Assembly (NCBI GenBank): GCA_017432075.1
Contig: JAFRJV010000069.1
Span: 1 to 33,505 of the forward strand
DNA length: 33,505 nucleotides
Direction: 5' to 3'
DNA from: Mogibacterium sp.
Lineage (GTDB): Bacteria > Bacillota > Clostridia > Peptostreptococcales > Anaerovoracaceae
Within the stretch, counting starts at the first letter, position 1. Each line of letters opens with the position of its first letter. The position numbers and the translations under genes are program-made. The notes under the pieces were generated by a model, which saw nothing but the letters and a program-made list of their open reading frames with translations, had not been told where the DNA came from and made no database searches. Below, one piece after another: positions 17,124 to 25,222 of the stretch.

Positions 17124-17630
17124 ATGAGCAAAATACAGGTGAAATACAATGCAACTGCTGTAAGTCCGAGGGAAGTTCAGCTTAAAGCAGAAGAGCTTTA
17201 CAGAAACGGATTCTTCTGCTGCGAAGCAGTCGTGTCCGCGATCAGGACTGCCTTTGAAGTAGATGTGCCTGAGACAGTTATCGCCATGTCTTCCGGCATG
17301 TCGGTCGGAGTAGGCAGATCGGGATGCCTCTGCGGCGCTGTGAACGGAGGAGTGCTGGCACTTGGTATGTTCTTCGGCAGAACAGAGCCGCTTGGACCTA
17401 AAGATGAGGGCGTCAATCATCTGATGTCACTGACCAATGAGCTCCATAGCTGGTTTCGTGATAATAACGGCAAGCATACGACATGCTGCAGGGCTCTGAC
17501 CAGGGAGTTCGACATGAACAGCGGAGAGCATAGAGAGCAGTGCATCAGGTTTACAGGGATGTGCGCCGGCAAGACAGCGGAGATACTGTGCAGAGAGCTG
17601 GGAGTAAAGGTGAAAGAACACAATGACTGA
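17124..17630 (+). CDS. C_GCAxxG_C_C family redox protein
   Basis: A 168-residue member of the C_GCAxxG_C_C family (putative redox-active, often next to membrane or electron-transfer proteins). Conserved cysteines are visible in order: [33 protein letters not shown], and ECIRFTG-like [12 protein letters not shown]. No signal peptide is seen. Its stop overlaps the next start by 8 nt, so translation is coupled. The function of the family is not established. Confidence 0.85.
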   Translation: MSKIQVKYNATAVSPREVQLKAEELYRNGFFCCEAVVSAIRTAFEVDVPETVIAMSSGMSVGVGRSGCLCGAVNGGVLALGMFFGRTEPLGPKDEGVNHLMSLTNELHSWFRDNNGKHTTCCRALTREFDMNSGEHREQCIRFTGMCAGKTAEILCRELGVKVKEHND

Positions 17631-18195
17631 GATAGAAAAACTCGAAGCAGGACTTGAATACTGCTATGACGATCCTAAAGTGGTTGCCCGCAAGGAGAAT
17701 GCGATCATACAGTGCAGGAAGTTCAATGAAATAGACGATTCCGACTATGATGCGCAGTATGCACAGCTGAAAGAAATGCTTGGCAGCATTGGCGAAGATG
17801 CATGGATCGGGAAGACTTTCAACTGCGATAATGGCAAGAAGATCCATATAGGCAACAACTTCACCGGCAACTACAACCTGACCATTCTGGATATCCGTGA
17901 GGTGTACATCGGCGATAACGTTATGATCGGACCTAACACGCTGATCACAACAGTCGGTCATCCTCTGACACCTATGGGGAGACGTCAGCACATAGGCATA
18001 GCAAAGCCTGTGCATATAGGCAATGATGTATGGATCGGAGGCAATGTCACGATCCTGCCGGGCATCACTATAGGCAACAATGTGGTCATTGCAGCCGGCG
18101 CAGTAGTAACACATGACGTACCGGACAACTGCCTTGTAGGCGGAGTTCCTGCCAGAAAGATCAAAGATATAGAGAACGATATACCGGAGGAATAG
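17623..18195 (+). CDS. sugar O-acetyltransferase (maltose/galactoside type)
   Basis: An acetyl-CoA-dependent acetyltransferase of the left-handed beta-helix family (MAT/GAT group). A short N-terminal helical cap ([12 protein letters not shown]...) is followed by hexapeptide repeats. The catalytic His is in TTVGHPL (His 113). [28 protein letters not shown] and VGGVPARKI near the C-terminus are diagnostic. At 190 residues the length is usual. The physiological acceptor cannot be told from the sequence. Confidence 0.93.
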   Translation: MTEIEKLEAGLEYCYDDPKVVARKENAIIQCRKFNEIDDSDYDAQYAQLKEMLGSIGEDAWIGKTFNCDNGKKIHIGNNFTGNYNLTILDIREVYIGDNVMIGPNTLITTVGHPLTPMGRRQHIGIAKPVHIGNDVWIGGNVTILPGITIGNNVVIAAGAVVTHDVPDNCLVGGVPARKIKDIENDIPEE

Positions 18196-18197
18196 AC

Positions 18198-18590
18198 ATG
18201 AAGCATAAAGTGAGGCTGACCGTTATAGACAAGAAACTGTATCCCGAGCTTCAGAAAGAATACTGTGCTGATCCGGATTCCGGGGCATGTCCGTGCTACA
18301 ACGTGGGTGACATATTCGAGTTCTATCGTGATGAGGAGCGTGACGATTTCTGGCACTGTGGTCTGAATACATTGGTGAAAACAAGCGCTGATCCTGATAC
18401 AGTCGCTGGAGGACCAAAGATGCCTCATTGCTCCGAACTGTGGGACGCTATCAGCAGATACATTTACACAGGCCTTCAGGGCGGCTCTATCATGAAAGGG
18501 TGGATGGAGCGCGAGAACGAGATGATCGCCTGCTGCTCTGATGGCACAAGGCCGGTCATATTCAGGATAGAGAGGATCGACTATGAATAA
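18198..18590 (+). CDS. TIGR04076 family protein
   Basis: A 130-residue protein matching the TIGR04076 pattern: KVRLTVIDK at the start, SGACPCYNVGDIFEF in the middle, and the ending CCSDGTRPVIFRIERID. Members are small, often Cys-containing and of unknown function, frequently beside oxidoreductases. Here it overlaps the aldo/keto reductase start by 8 nt and is 2 nt behind the acetyltransferase stop, so all three are in one operon. Confidence 0.85.
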   Translation: MKHKVRLTVIDKKLYPELQKEYCADPDSGACPCYNVGDIFEFYRDEERDDFWHCGLNTLVKTSADPDTVAGGPKMPHCSELWDAISRYIYTGLQGGSIMKGWMERENEMIACCSDGTRPVIFRIERIDYE

Positions 18591-19596
18591 AAGAAAACTC
18601 GGACAGATAGAAGTATCTGAGATCGGTATGGGATGCATGGGACTATCGCACGGTTATGGGCAGATCCCATCTGAAGGATACAGTATAGAGGCAGTGCGAA
18701 AAGCGATCGACTATGGCTGCACATTCTTCGATACTGCAGAAGCCTACGGACCTAATCTGCTTCCTGAGAACAGGGGCCATAACGAGAAGATCCTTGCAAA
18801 AGCTTTTGACGGTATCCCAAGAGATACGATCGTGATAGCGACCAAGCTGCATCTTCCGATTACAGAAGTCAAAGCGACATCTGTATATGACACTGTAAAG
18901 GCGCATCTTGCCGCATCGATGGAGAGACTCAGAGTTTCAGAGGTAGATCTGTATTACTTGCACAGGATCAATCCTGAAGTGCCGGTCGAGGATGTCGCAG
19001 ACGCTATGGGCAGACTATGCAAGGAAGGTCTCATCCGCGGCTGGGGTCTGTCACAGGTAACTGTGGATACAATAGACAGAGCACACAGGGTCTATCCGCT
19101 GTCAGCTATACAGAATATCTACTCGATGGTAGAGCGGGGAATCGAAGAAGAGGTGATCCCATACTGCCTGGATAACGATATAGGAGTAGTTCCGTTCTCG
19201 CCTATAGCCAGCGGATTCCTTTCAGGCAAAGTTACAACGCAGACAGAGTTCGAAAAGAACGATGATGTCAGACACTTTGTTCCGCAGCTGACCAAAGAGA
19301 ACATTGCTGCCAATCAGCCTATACTCGATGTCATCAGAGAATTCGCAGAGAAGAAATGCGCCACGAATGCGCAGATCTCTCTTGCGTGGATGCTGCATAA
19401 GTATCCTAATGTAGTTCCGATCCCGGGCTCAAAGAACCAGGAGAGGATACTTGAGAACCTCGGAGCATCTGAAGTCGAGCTTACGGACGAAGAATTCGAA
19501 AAGCTTCAGACTGCTCTTGATGCATGCGAAGTGCACGGCCACAGAGGCTTTGATGAAGCTGAGGGAAGAAGCTTTCTGAACAGAAAAAGAGGATGA
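18583..19596 (+). CDS. aldo/keto reductase
   Basis: An NAD(P)H-dependent reductase of aldehydes and ketones, of the YakC/Gcy-like bacterial group. The catalytic tetrad is visible: Asp 50 and Tyr 55 in FFDTAEAYG, Lys 88 in ATKLH and His 127 in YYLHRI. The cofactor-binding C-terminal block IPGSKNQERILENL is present. The length of 337 is full. The natural substrate is unknown. Confidence 0.95.
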   Translation: MNKRKLGQIEVSEIGMGCMGLSHGYGQIPSEGYSIEAVRKAIDYGCTFFDTAEAYGPNLLPENRGHNEKILAKAFDGIPRDTIVIATKLHLPITEVKATSVYDTVKAHLAASMERLRVSEVDLYYLHRINPEVPVEDVADAMGRLCKEGLIRGWGLSQVTVDTIDRAHRVYPLSAIQNIYSMVERGIEEEVIPYCLDNDIGVVPFSPIASGFLSGKVTTQTEFEKNDDVRHFVPQLTKENIAANQPILDVIREFAEKKCATNAQISLAWMLHKYPNVVPIPGSKNQERILENLGASEVELTDEEFEKLQTALDACEVHGHRGFDEAEGRSFLNRKRG

Positions 19597-19599
19597 AAG

Positions 19600-20079
19600 A
19601 TGGAAAGAGAAATACTATTGCTTGGTGATCCAAAGCTCTACGAGATCTCAGAAGAAGTAAAACACGAAGAACTTGAGGAACTCAGACCAATATTTGAAGA
19701 TATGTTTGATTGCATAAGAGGCATCAGGCGTGATTATGGGTTCGGACGTGCGATCGCAGCTCCTCAGATCGGTATTCAGAAAAGGATCATATGCATACTT
19801 ACAGACAAACCATATGTGATCATCAATCCGACTCTGGAATTTGTCGGTGATGAAATGATGGAACTCATGGATGACTGCATGTCTTTCCCAAATCTTCTTG
19901 TTCGCGTACAAAGATACCGTCACTGCATCCTGCGTTATCTGGATGAGAACTGGGAGCCGCAGGAGAAGCAAATGGACGATGACATGTCTGAACTGATACA
20001 GCATGAGTATGATCATCTCGATGGTATCCTTGCTACCATGCGTGCGATCGACAACAAGTCGTTTGTAATGAAGAAATGA
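19600..20079 (+). CDS. def: divergent peptide deformylase
   Basis: A metal-dependent hydrolase that removes the formyl group from nascent N-terminal Met. Motif 1 is GFGRAIAAPQIG. Motif 3 is QHEYDHLDG with both metal-binding His residues (135 and 139) and the catalytic Glu 136. Motif 2 is unusual: the normal EGCLS reads DDCMS (Cys 93 kept, Glu-Gly lost), so activity or substrate may differ. The length of 159 is close to the normal ~160-190. It starts 3 nt after the aldo/keto reductase. It could be a second, specialised deformylase rather than the housekeeping one. Confidence 0.88.
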   Translation: MEREILLLGDPKLYEISEEVKHEELEELRPIFEDMFDCIRGIRRDYGFGRAIAAPQIGIQKRIICILTDKPYVIINPTLEFVGDEMMELMDDCMSFPNLLVRVQRYRHCILRYLDENWEPQEKQMDDDMSELIQHEYDHLDGILATMRAIDNKSFVMKK

Positions 20080-20085
20080 TCAGCC

Positions 20086-20559
20086 ATGAGACGCAAGGAC
20101 AGAGAGATAACTGACAGGAATGAGATCCTGAAAATAATGCGGAGCTGCGATGTATGCAGGCTGGGCCTTAACGATGACGGATATCCGTACATCCTGCCGC
20201 TCAACTTCGGCACGGATGACTCGGACGGAAAGCTGACGCTGTACTTTCACAGCGCACTTGAAGGTCATAAGCTCGATCTGATCCGAAAGGATCCGAGAGC
20301 TTCCTTTGAGATGGACTGCTGTCACGAGCTGCAGTATTTCGAAGACAAAGGCTACTGCACCATGGCATATGAAAGCGTCATGGGAAGAGGCACAGTCAGG
20401 ATACTGTCTGATGAAGAAAAACTGCCTGCACTGAAAAAGCTGATGGGGCATTACCACGGCAGCGATGATACATACTTCAATCCTGCAGCAATAACCAGAA
20501 CAGTGGTGTATGCGCTTGAGGTCGAAACGATCACCGCAAAGAGAAAAGAGAAGAAGTAA
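20086..20559 (+). CDS. Nim-like pyridoxamine 5'-phosphate oxidase family flavoprotein
   Basis: A 157-residue split-barrel flavin-binding protein of the NimA group (5-nitroimidazole resistance proteins and relatives). Diagnostic stretches are VCRLGLNDDGYPYILPLNFG, LYFHSALEGHKLDLIRKDPRASFEMD and YESVMGRGTVRIL. FMN binding is expected. Whether it confers drug resistance cannot be told; most relatives are general reductases. It starts 6 nt after the deformylase stop with no strong Shine-Dalgarno sequence, which suggests coupling. Confidence 0.88.
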   Translation: MRRKDREITDRNEILKIMRSCDVCRLGLNDDGYPYILPLNFGTDDSDGKLTLYFHSALEGHKLDLIRKDPRASFEMDCCHELQYFEDKGYCTMAYESVMGRGTVRILSDEEKLPALKKLMGHYHGSDDTYFNPAAITRTVVYALEVETITAKRKEKK

Positions 20560-20578
20560 AGACAAAGGGTAAAGGGCC

Positions 20579-21286
20579 ATGAAACATTTCAGACTTGAAG
20601 ATGACTACCTTGAGATATTCCCTGAGAGCCAGATAGGTGTTCTGGTGTGCGAGGGAATAGATAACAAGATCTACGATGAGAACCGCTATGCAGACTGGCT
20701 CAAAGAGTCACAGGAACTGGCTATGCAGTATGTGAATGAGGAAGTCTTCACGGACAATCCCGTTATCAGGGTATGGCGTGACGCTTTCTATAAGTTTAGG
20801 ACCAAGAAAGGCGCAAGGTGCTCTCTGGAAGCTCTGCTTAAGCGCGTGAAGAATGGCGGTGATATACGCTGTCTGAATCCGCTGGTAGATATATATAACG
20901 GGATATCGTTGAGACACGGTCTGCCGATAGGCGGTGAGGACATAGATAAATTCGAAGGCGACAACAGGCTCACAACAGCTGCAGGCGATGAGGAATTCAT
21001 TACTTATGGGAGTGACAAGAGCGAGCCGCCTTACCCGGGCGAGGTCATATACAAGGACGATGCCGGAGCTATATGCAGATGCTTCAACTGGAGAGAGTCG
21101 GTGCGTACTATGCTGACCGAGGACACAAAGAACGCATTCATGTGTATAGAGATGACGGATGCAGACAGGCTCAATGATCTTGATGCTGGCCTTGATCATC
21201 TGACTGAGATGATTAGGCGCGAACTAGGAGGAAGCGTACGTAAATACATACTTAACAAGGATAATAGAGAGATAGAGCTGATTTAG
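20579..21286 (+). CDS. B3/B4 domain protein (PheT-like, tRNA-editing fold)
   Basis: A 235-residue stand-alone relative of the B3/B4 domain of phenylalanyl-tRNA synthetase beta chain, which in PheRS edits mischarged tRNA. Family features seen are KARCSLEALLKRV-like GARCSLEALLKRV, NPLVDIYNGISLRHGLPIGGED, and GEVIYKDDAGAICRCFNWRES. Free-standing members may edit aminoacyl-tRNA or act on amino acids; the exact role is unknown. AAAGGG lies just before the ATG. A deformylase two genes upstream and the tRNA array downstream give a translation-related setting. Confidence 0.85.
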   Translation: MKHFRLEDDYLEIFPESQIGVLVCEGIDNKIYDENRYADWLKESQELAMQYVNEEVFTDNPVIRVWRDAFYKFRTKKGARCSLEALLKRVKNGGDIRCLNPLVDIYNGISLRHGLPIGGEDIDKFEGDNRLTTAAGDEEFITYGSDKSEPPYPGEVIYKDDAGAICRCFNWRESVRTMLTEDTKNAFMCIEMTDADRLNDLDAGLDHLTEMIRRELGGSVRKYILNKDNREIELI

Positions 21287-21297
21287 GGGGTATGAAA

Positions 21298-21510
21298 ATG
21301 AACAGTGCAGAATTCTGTACATGTACACATTATAAATGCCCGTTTCATCCGACGAACCATGATAAAGGATGTACGCCGTGCATTGAAAAGAACCTTAAAC
21401 TTAACGAGATACCAAACTGCTTCTTCGACAAGATACCAGGTGCTGAGAACAGACCGGCGGATCACTTCGAAGATTTCGCAAACGCAGTATTGAAAGCAAA
21501 GGAAATATAG
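21298..21510 (+). CDS. small Cys-rich DUF6485-like protein
   Basis: A ~70-residue protein with the conserved pattern CTCTHYKCPFHP, KGCTPCIEKNLKLNEIPNCFF. Cysteines and histidines suggest metal binding. The function is unknown. AGGGGG at 21285-21290 gives the best spacing to the ATG at 21298; the ATG at 21292 in the same frame is possible. Its stop lies 2 nt before the next GTG. Confidence 0.75.
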   Translation: MNSAEFCTCTHYKCPFHPTNHDKGCTPCIEKNLKLNEIPNCFFDKIPGAENRPADHFEDFANAVLKAKEI

Positions 21511-21512
21511 GA

Positions 21513-22490
21513 GTGACTGTATACTTTGGTGCATATCTTGCGATCATCAACATCATAGCGTTCTGCTCATATGGATTGGATAAGTCTGCTGCTGTCAAGG
21601 GCAAGAGCCGCATTCCCAATAAGGTCTTGCTTGGACTGGCTGTGATCGGAGGATCAATAGGAGCTTTGGCTGGCATGTATACATTTAGACACAAGACGAA
21701 GAAGTGGTACTACACAATAACTGTGCCGGTGATCCTGTTGCTGCAGATAGCTGCGGCGGTGCTTCTTTTGAGCGGCTGCAGTGTAGGTGCCGGATACACA
21801 CAAATCTCCCAGGATGAGGCGGTGCAAATGATGCAGGAAGAGATCGACTATCTTATAGTGGATGTTCGGCGCCCTGATGAGTATGCCGAAGGGCACATCC
21901 CTGGGGCCATCAATGTACCAAACGAAACGATAGCCGAGGAAGCAGATACTGCTCTGCCAGACAAGGAACAGATCCTGCTTATATACTGCCGCAGCGGCAA
22001 TCGCAGTAAGCAGGCATCACAGACACTGGCGGATCTTGGATACACAAACGTGTATGAATTCGGAGGTATAAATACCTGGGAGGGAGATATCGTGACAGAG
22101 GAACAGGAGAACATGGTCAAGGTAACTTATAACCTGCAGATGAAGATCGGTGATACTCCTGTAGACGTGGCCTGGGAGTCAAATGAATCTGTAGATGCGC
22201 TTGCTGCTCTGACTGCCGGCGACTGGCATGAATATCAGCTGTCCATGTACGGCGGATTCGAGCAGGTCGGCTCACTTGGAAATGATCTGCCTGCAAATGA
22301 TGAACAAACGACAACAGAAGCTGGAGATATCGTACTATATCAGAGAAATCAGATCGTGGTCTTCTATGGATCAAACGCATGGGCATATACAAGGCTGGGT
22401 CATATCACAGGCAAAAGCCGGCAGGAACTGGAAGACATGCTCGGAAATGGCGATGTGACCATCCGCATAAAAACAGAGTATTCAGAGTAA
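21513..22490 (+). CDS. fusion: DUF1294 membrane domain, rhodanese, cyclophilin-like domain
   Basis: Three parts are visible in 325 residues. Residues 1-90 are DUF1294: hydrophobic helices around KSAAVKGKSRIPNKVLLGLAVIGGSIGALAGMY...HKTKKW. A further membrane segment ends in LLLSGCS, resembling a lipobox. Residues ~95-195 are a rhodanese domain with active-site Cys 159 in YCRSGNRS, which normally carries a persulfide. Residues ~200-325 are a cyclophilin-like beta-barrel domain (VTYNLQMKIGDTPVDVAWE... GDIVLYQRNQIVVFYG). The sulfur-transfer and barrel parts probably face outside the cytoplasm. The start is GTG with AAGGA upstream. The fused order suggests former separate genes. Confidence 0.82.
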   Translation: MTVYFGAYLAIINIIAFCSYGLDKSAAVKGKSRIPNKVLLGLAVIGGSIGALAGMYTFRHKTKKWYYTITVPVILLLQIAAAVLLLSGCSVGAGYTQISQDEAVQMMQEEIDYLIVDVRRPDEYAEGHIPGAINVPNETIAEEADTALPDKEQILLIYCRSGNRSKQASQTLADLGYTNVYEFGGINTWEGDIVTEEQENMVKVTYNLQMKIGDTPVDVAWESNESVDALAALTAGDWHEYQLSMYGGFEQVGSLGNDLPANDEQTTTEAGDIVLYQRNQIVVFYGSNAWAYTRLGHITGKSRQELEDMLGNGDVTIRIKTEYSE

Positions 22491-22502
22491 AGGCGATCTC
22501 TT

Positions 22503-22607
22503 ATGCATGATATCTGGAACCCGTGGCAAGGATGCAGCGACTGCGGCAATTGCGAGAAGAATAATTACGGAAGACAGGGAGGAATGAAATGGCTAAGAAT
22601 GTATTAA
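22503..22607 (+). CDS. 34-residue Cys-rich ORF, possible remnant of a DUF5131-like gene
   Basis: ATG at 22503 opens MHDIWNPWQGCSDCGNC, a CxxCxxC motif, then a short tail to TAA at 22605. The start closely resembles the N-terminus of DUF5131 (Gp37/Gp68-like) proteins, but only this tip remains. AAAGG lies about 8 nt before it, and it overlaps the next gene's start. It may be a degraded gene, or a real small metal-binding peptide coupled to the reductase. Confidence 0.4.
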   Translation: MHDIWNPWQGCSDCGNCEKNNYGRQGGMKWLRMY

Positions 22608-23131
22608 TACTGATGGGAAGTCCAAGGAAGAACGGCAATACAAGCATACTGTGCGATGAATTCAAGCGCGGCGCCGAGGAAGCCGGCAACACTGTAGAAA
22701 AGATCAATGTTGCAGGTCTTAAGATCAACGGATGCCTTGGCTGCAACGGCTGCCAGAGGAACGGCGGTACATGCGTGCAGAAGGACGATATGACGGACAT
22801 CTATGGGAAGATCCTTGCGGCAGATGTTGTCGTACTCGCTTCACCGATCTACTACTATACATGGACCGCACAGCTCAAGGCTGTTCTCGACAGGACATAC
22901 GCCATGCTGGGCACCATGAAGGACAAAGACTTCTATATGATCAGCACCTGCATGTCGCCTGATGAGACATGGTGCAAAATGATGCTCGACAGCTTCCACA
23001 ACTATGTGATCTGCTTCGACGGCTCTGTCAGGGAAGCAGGCTATGTATTCGGGTTCAATGCCGGCGCACCAGGAGATGTCAAGGGCACTGATGCTATGCA
23101 GAAGGCATATGAGCTGGGAAAGGCTGTCTGA
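22589..23131 (+). CDS. NAD(P)H-dependent FMN reductase, iron-sulfur flavoprotein type
   Basis: A flavodoxin-like oxidoreductase of 180 residues. The FMN-binding loop is GSPRKNGNTS (residues 10-19). A compact cysteine cluster, GCLGCNGCQRNGGTC (Cys 49, 52, 55, 62), resembles that of iron-sulfur flavoproteins and may hold a 4Fe-4S cluster. SPIYYYTWTAQLKAVLDR is family-typical. It would transfer electrons in anaerobic redox or stress defence. GGGAGG lies before the ATG, and the stop overlaps the next start (ATGA). Confidence 0.92.
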   Translation: MAKNVLILMGSPRKNGNTSILCDEFKRGAEEAGNTVEKINVAGLKINGCLGCNGCQRNGGTCVQKDDMTDIYGKILAADVVVLASPIYYYTWTAQLKAVLDRTYAMLGTMKDKDFYMISTCMSPDETWCKMMLDSFHNYVICFDGSVREAGYVFGFNAGAPGDVKGTDAMQKAYELGKAV

Positions 23132-23979
23132 TGAGCGACAGATTGGTTAGTACAGCAAGTATAAGGGAATCTGAGAACTGCAGGGATTTCGTTGTTTTCG
23201 ATACCGAAACGACCGGCCTGTATCCATGGAGCGATAAGATCATCGAGATCGGAGCTGTCAGATTCAGGAGTGGCGAGCCGGTCGACAGATTCGACATGAT
23301 GGTGGATCCTGGGATCCATATCCCGCAAACCATAACCGACATCACGCACATTAGCGATGATATGGTCGCAGATGCTCCGATGGTCGGGGATGTTTTGCCT
23401 GCATTCGAAGAGTTTGTTGGGACCGATACGCTGGTCGGGCACAATATAGACTTTGACCTTAGATTCATAAAGGCCGCCGGAAGCAAACTACCTGACAATA
23501 ATCGCCAGTACATCGATACTGCAGAACTATCGCGGCAGCTGGTCAAAGGCCCTGATAAGGTATATGACGAAGCATCCGGCAGATGGGTAAACAACTACGA
23601 TTCTCAGTATGAAGTGAGAGGGCACAACCTGGGACTCATGCTCGAGTTCTACGGGATCGAGCACGGAGCGTTGCACAGGGCAGATGAGGATGCACTCGCG
23701 ACCGGCAGGCTGCTCATGGCGCTTACCGGCGATAAAGAGCGACTGAAGAAAGCAAAGAGGAATTCACGTATGGCAAAGGACTTTGATTTCGAGATAGTAG
23801 AGCACATCGGTGTACTTGCCGAAAAGACCAAGGGCTGGAAGAGGGAGATCAACCGTATATCCTGGAGCGGCGCTGAACCGAAGTTCGACATCCGCGACTG
23901 GTCGCCAGATCACAGCAAAATGGGCAAAGGGATCACACTTTCGTCTGATGAGATAGAGAAACTGAAAGAACTGCTCTGA
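23131..23979 (+). CDS. DEDDh 3'-5' exonuclease (DnaQ/PolC-like)
   Basis: Exo I motif FDTETTG has Asp 24 and Glu 26; Exo II is GHNIDFDLRF; Exo III ALHRADEDALATG carries the His and Asp. These are the DEDDh proofreading-type residues. An extra block between II and III (GPDKVYDEASGRWVNNYDSQYEVRGHNLG) is typical of PolC-like exonucleases. The C-terminal ~90 residues are of unknown function. It could trim DNA or RNA ends; no polymerase domain is present. Translation is coupled to the reductase by a 4-nt overlap. Confidence 0.9.
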   Translation: MSDRLVSTASIRESENCRDFVVFDTETTGLYPWSDKIIEIGAVRFRSGEPVDRFDMMVDPGIHIPQTITDITHISDDMVADAPMVGDVLPAFEEFVGTDTLVGHNIDFDLRFIKAAGSKLPDNNRQYIDTAELSRQLVKGPDKVYDEASGRWVNNYDSQYEVRGHNLGLMLEFYGIEHGALHRADEDALATGRLLMALTGDKERLKKAKRNSRMAKDFDFEIVEHIGVLAEKTKGWKREINRISWSGAEPKFDIRDWSPDHSKMGKGITLSSDEIEKLKELL

Positions 23980-23993
23980 CAGGAGGCACTGTT

Positions 23994-25031
23994 ATGGCTG
24001 AAGACAAAACTGTAATAGTTGAAAAGGAACATGTGGAGCCTAATACCATGAAGCGCCGCATGGTGCTTCTGTGGAAGCTGCTCTATGATCAGACCGATGA
24101 GGACCATCCGGTCACGACTTATGATATCGTTGACTATATGGCAGAGCACGGCATCAAGGTGAGCCGCAAGACTATCAAGCCAGATGTGGATCTAATGATC
24201 GAATGTGGCTTCGATATCATCACTCAGAGTGGCAAACCGAATAAATACTTCTGGGGCACCAGAGATTTTCAGCTGCCTGAGATCAAGCTGCTGCTGGATG
24301 CGGTATCTTCATCACGTTTCCTGACCAAGAAGAAAAGCGATGAACTCAAACACAAACTCACGGGTCTTGCCAGCGTCCACCAGAGAGATCAGCTGTCCAG
24401 ACATATCTACACGACCAATGTGGTGAAGCAGCGTAATGAATCGATCTACTACACAGTAGACAGGATCAATGATGCGATCGAAAAGAAGCGCAAGATCAGC
24501 TTCCAGATTATAGAGTTCGATGGAAAACGCAAAAAAATACACCGCGGTGATGGTGAGACATATGTCGTCAGCCCTTATGCCATGTACTGGAATGATGATT
24601 TCTACTATGTGGTCGGCTGGTGCGATAAGCATCAGGGTGTCTCGGCATTCAGGATAGACCGCATGGATCATCTGGATGTGCTTGATGAGAAAGCTGTCAG
24701 AAGGCCGAAGGGCTTCAGGGTATCCGACTACTCGCATAAGGTCTTTGAGATGTTCAATGGCGAGGAAGCCACGGTCAGACTCCAGTGCAAGGATCAGCTG
24801 ATGAAGTATGTCATGGACCGGTTCGGAGACAAGTTCAAGTTTGAGCCTGGCGATGATGGCACCTTCACATGCGATGTAGATGTATGCCTCAGCCCTACGT
24901 TCTATGGATGGGTATTCGGCTTTGGCGGAGATATTCGGATCCTGGAGCCGGAAAATGCAGTAGAAAAAATGCTGGAAATGTCCGGACAAATGATTGCTGC
25001 GGAAAACGAAGTAAAAAAGAAAGAGCAATGA
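23994..25031 (+). CDS. WYL-domain transcriptional regulator
   Basis: 345 residues. An N-terminal winged helix (about 20-75: RRMVLLWKLLYDQ...TYDIVDYMAEHGIKVSRKTIKPDVDLMIECGF) is followed by a middle helical region. A WYL domain comes next (SPYAMYWNDDFYYVVGWCDKHQGVSAFRIDRMDHLDVL), then a C-terminal WCX extension. WYL domains sense nucleic acids or small ligands, often in defence or DNA-damage settings. It ends the long gene string, with a strong terminator after it. It may control its own operon or the SOS-type promoter that follows, but nothing in the sequence proves this. Confidence 0.92.
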   Translation: MAEDKTVIVEKEHVEPNTMKRRMVLLWKLLYDQTDEDHPVTTYDIVDYMAEHGIKVSRKTIKPDVDLMIECGFDIITQSGKPNKYFWGTRDFQLPEIKLLLDAVSSSRFLTKKKSDELKHKLTGLASVHQRDQLSRHIYTTNVVKQRNESIYYTVDRINDAIEKKRKISFQIIEFDGKRKKIHRGDGETYVVSPYAMYWNDDFYYVVGWCDKHQGVSAFRIDRMDHLDVLDEKAVRRPKGFRVSDYSHKVFEMFNGEEATVRLQCKDQLMKYVMDRFGDKFKFEPGDDGTFTCDVDVCLSPTFYGWVFGFGGDIRILEPENAVEKMLEMSGQMIAAENEVKKKEQ

Positions 25032-25052
25032 AAGCCTGAGAATACGTTGCAT

Positions 25053-25090
25053 TTTGAGCGAAACGTCCCGATAATCGGCGCTTCGCTTTT
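25053..25090 (+). terminator. strong rho-independent terminator after the WYL gene
   Basis: AGCGAA pairs TTCGCT around an inner CCGAT/ATCGG palindrome, followed by five T. It separates the preceding operon from the SOS-type promoter. Confidence 0.85.
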
Positions 25091-25106
25091 TGCTTGCAAA
25101 AAATAC

Positions 25107-25135
25107 TTGAACATATGTTCGGGTATATTTATAAT
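25107..25135 (+). promoter_or_regulatory. sigma-A promoter overlapped by a LexA (SOS) box
   Basis: TTGAAC (25107-25112) lies 17 nt before TATAAT (25130-25135). TGAACATATGTTCG (25108-25121) overlaps the -35 and matches the Bacillus/Clostridium LexA consensus CGAAC-N4-GTTCG at all but the first base; GAACATATGTTC is a perfect palindrome. Repression by LexA and induction by DNA damage are expected. Transcription would start near 25142, leaving a ~258-nt leader. Confidence 0.85.
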
Positions 25136-25153
25136 TACCTCGTCAGATGAAAG

Positions 25154-25222
25154 AAGTGCCGGTTCGGGACACAACTATTATGCCGGAAACTCCACAGGAT
25201 CTGGCACTTGCTGTTCGAACCG
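25154..25222 (+). promoter_or_regulatory. leader with crossing inverted repeats (possible pseudoknot)
   Basis: AAGTGCC (25154-25160) pairs GGCACTT (25203-25209), and CGGTTCG (25160-25166) pairs CGAACCG (25216-25222). The two helices cross, so they form a pseudoknot or exclude each other. The leader of 25142-25399 holds no convincing gene; an in-frame extension of the next gene from TTG 25208 lacks a ribosome binding site. Confidence 0.45.
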
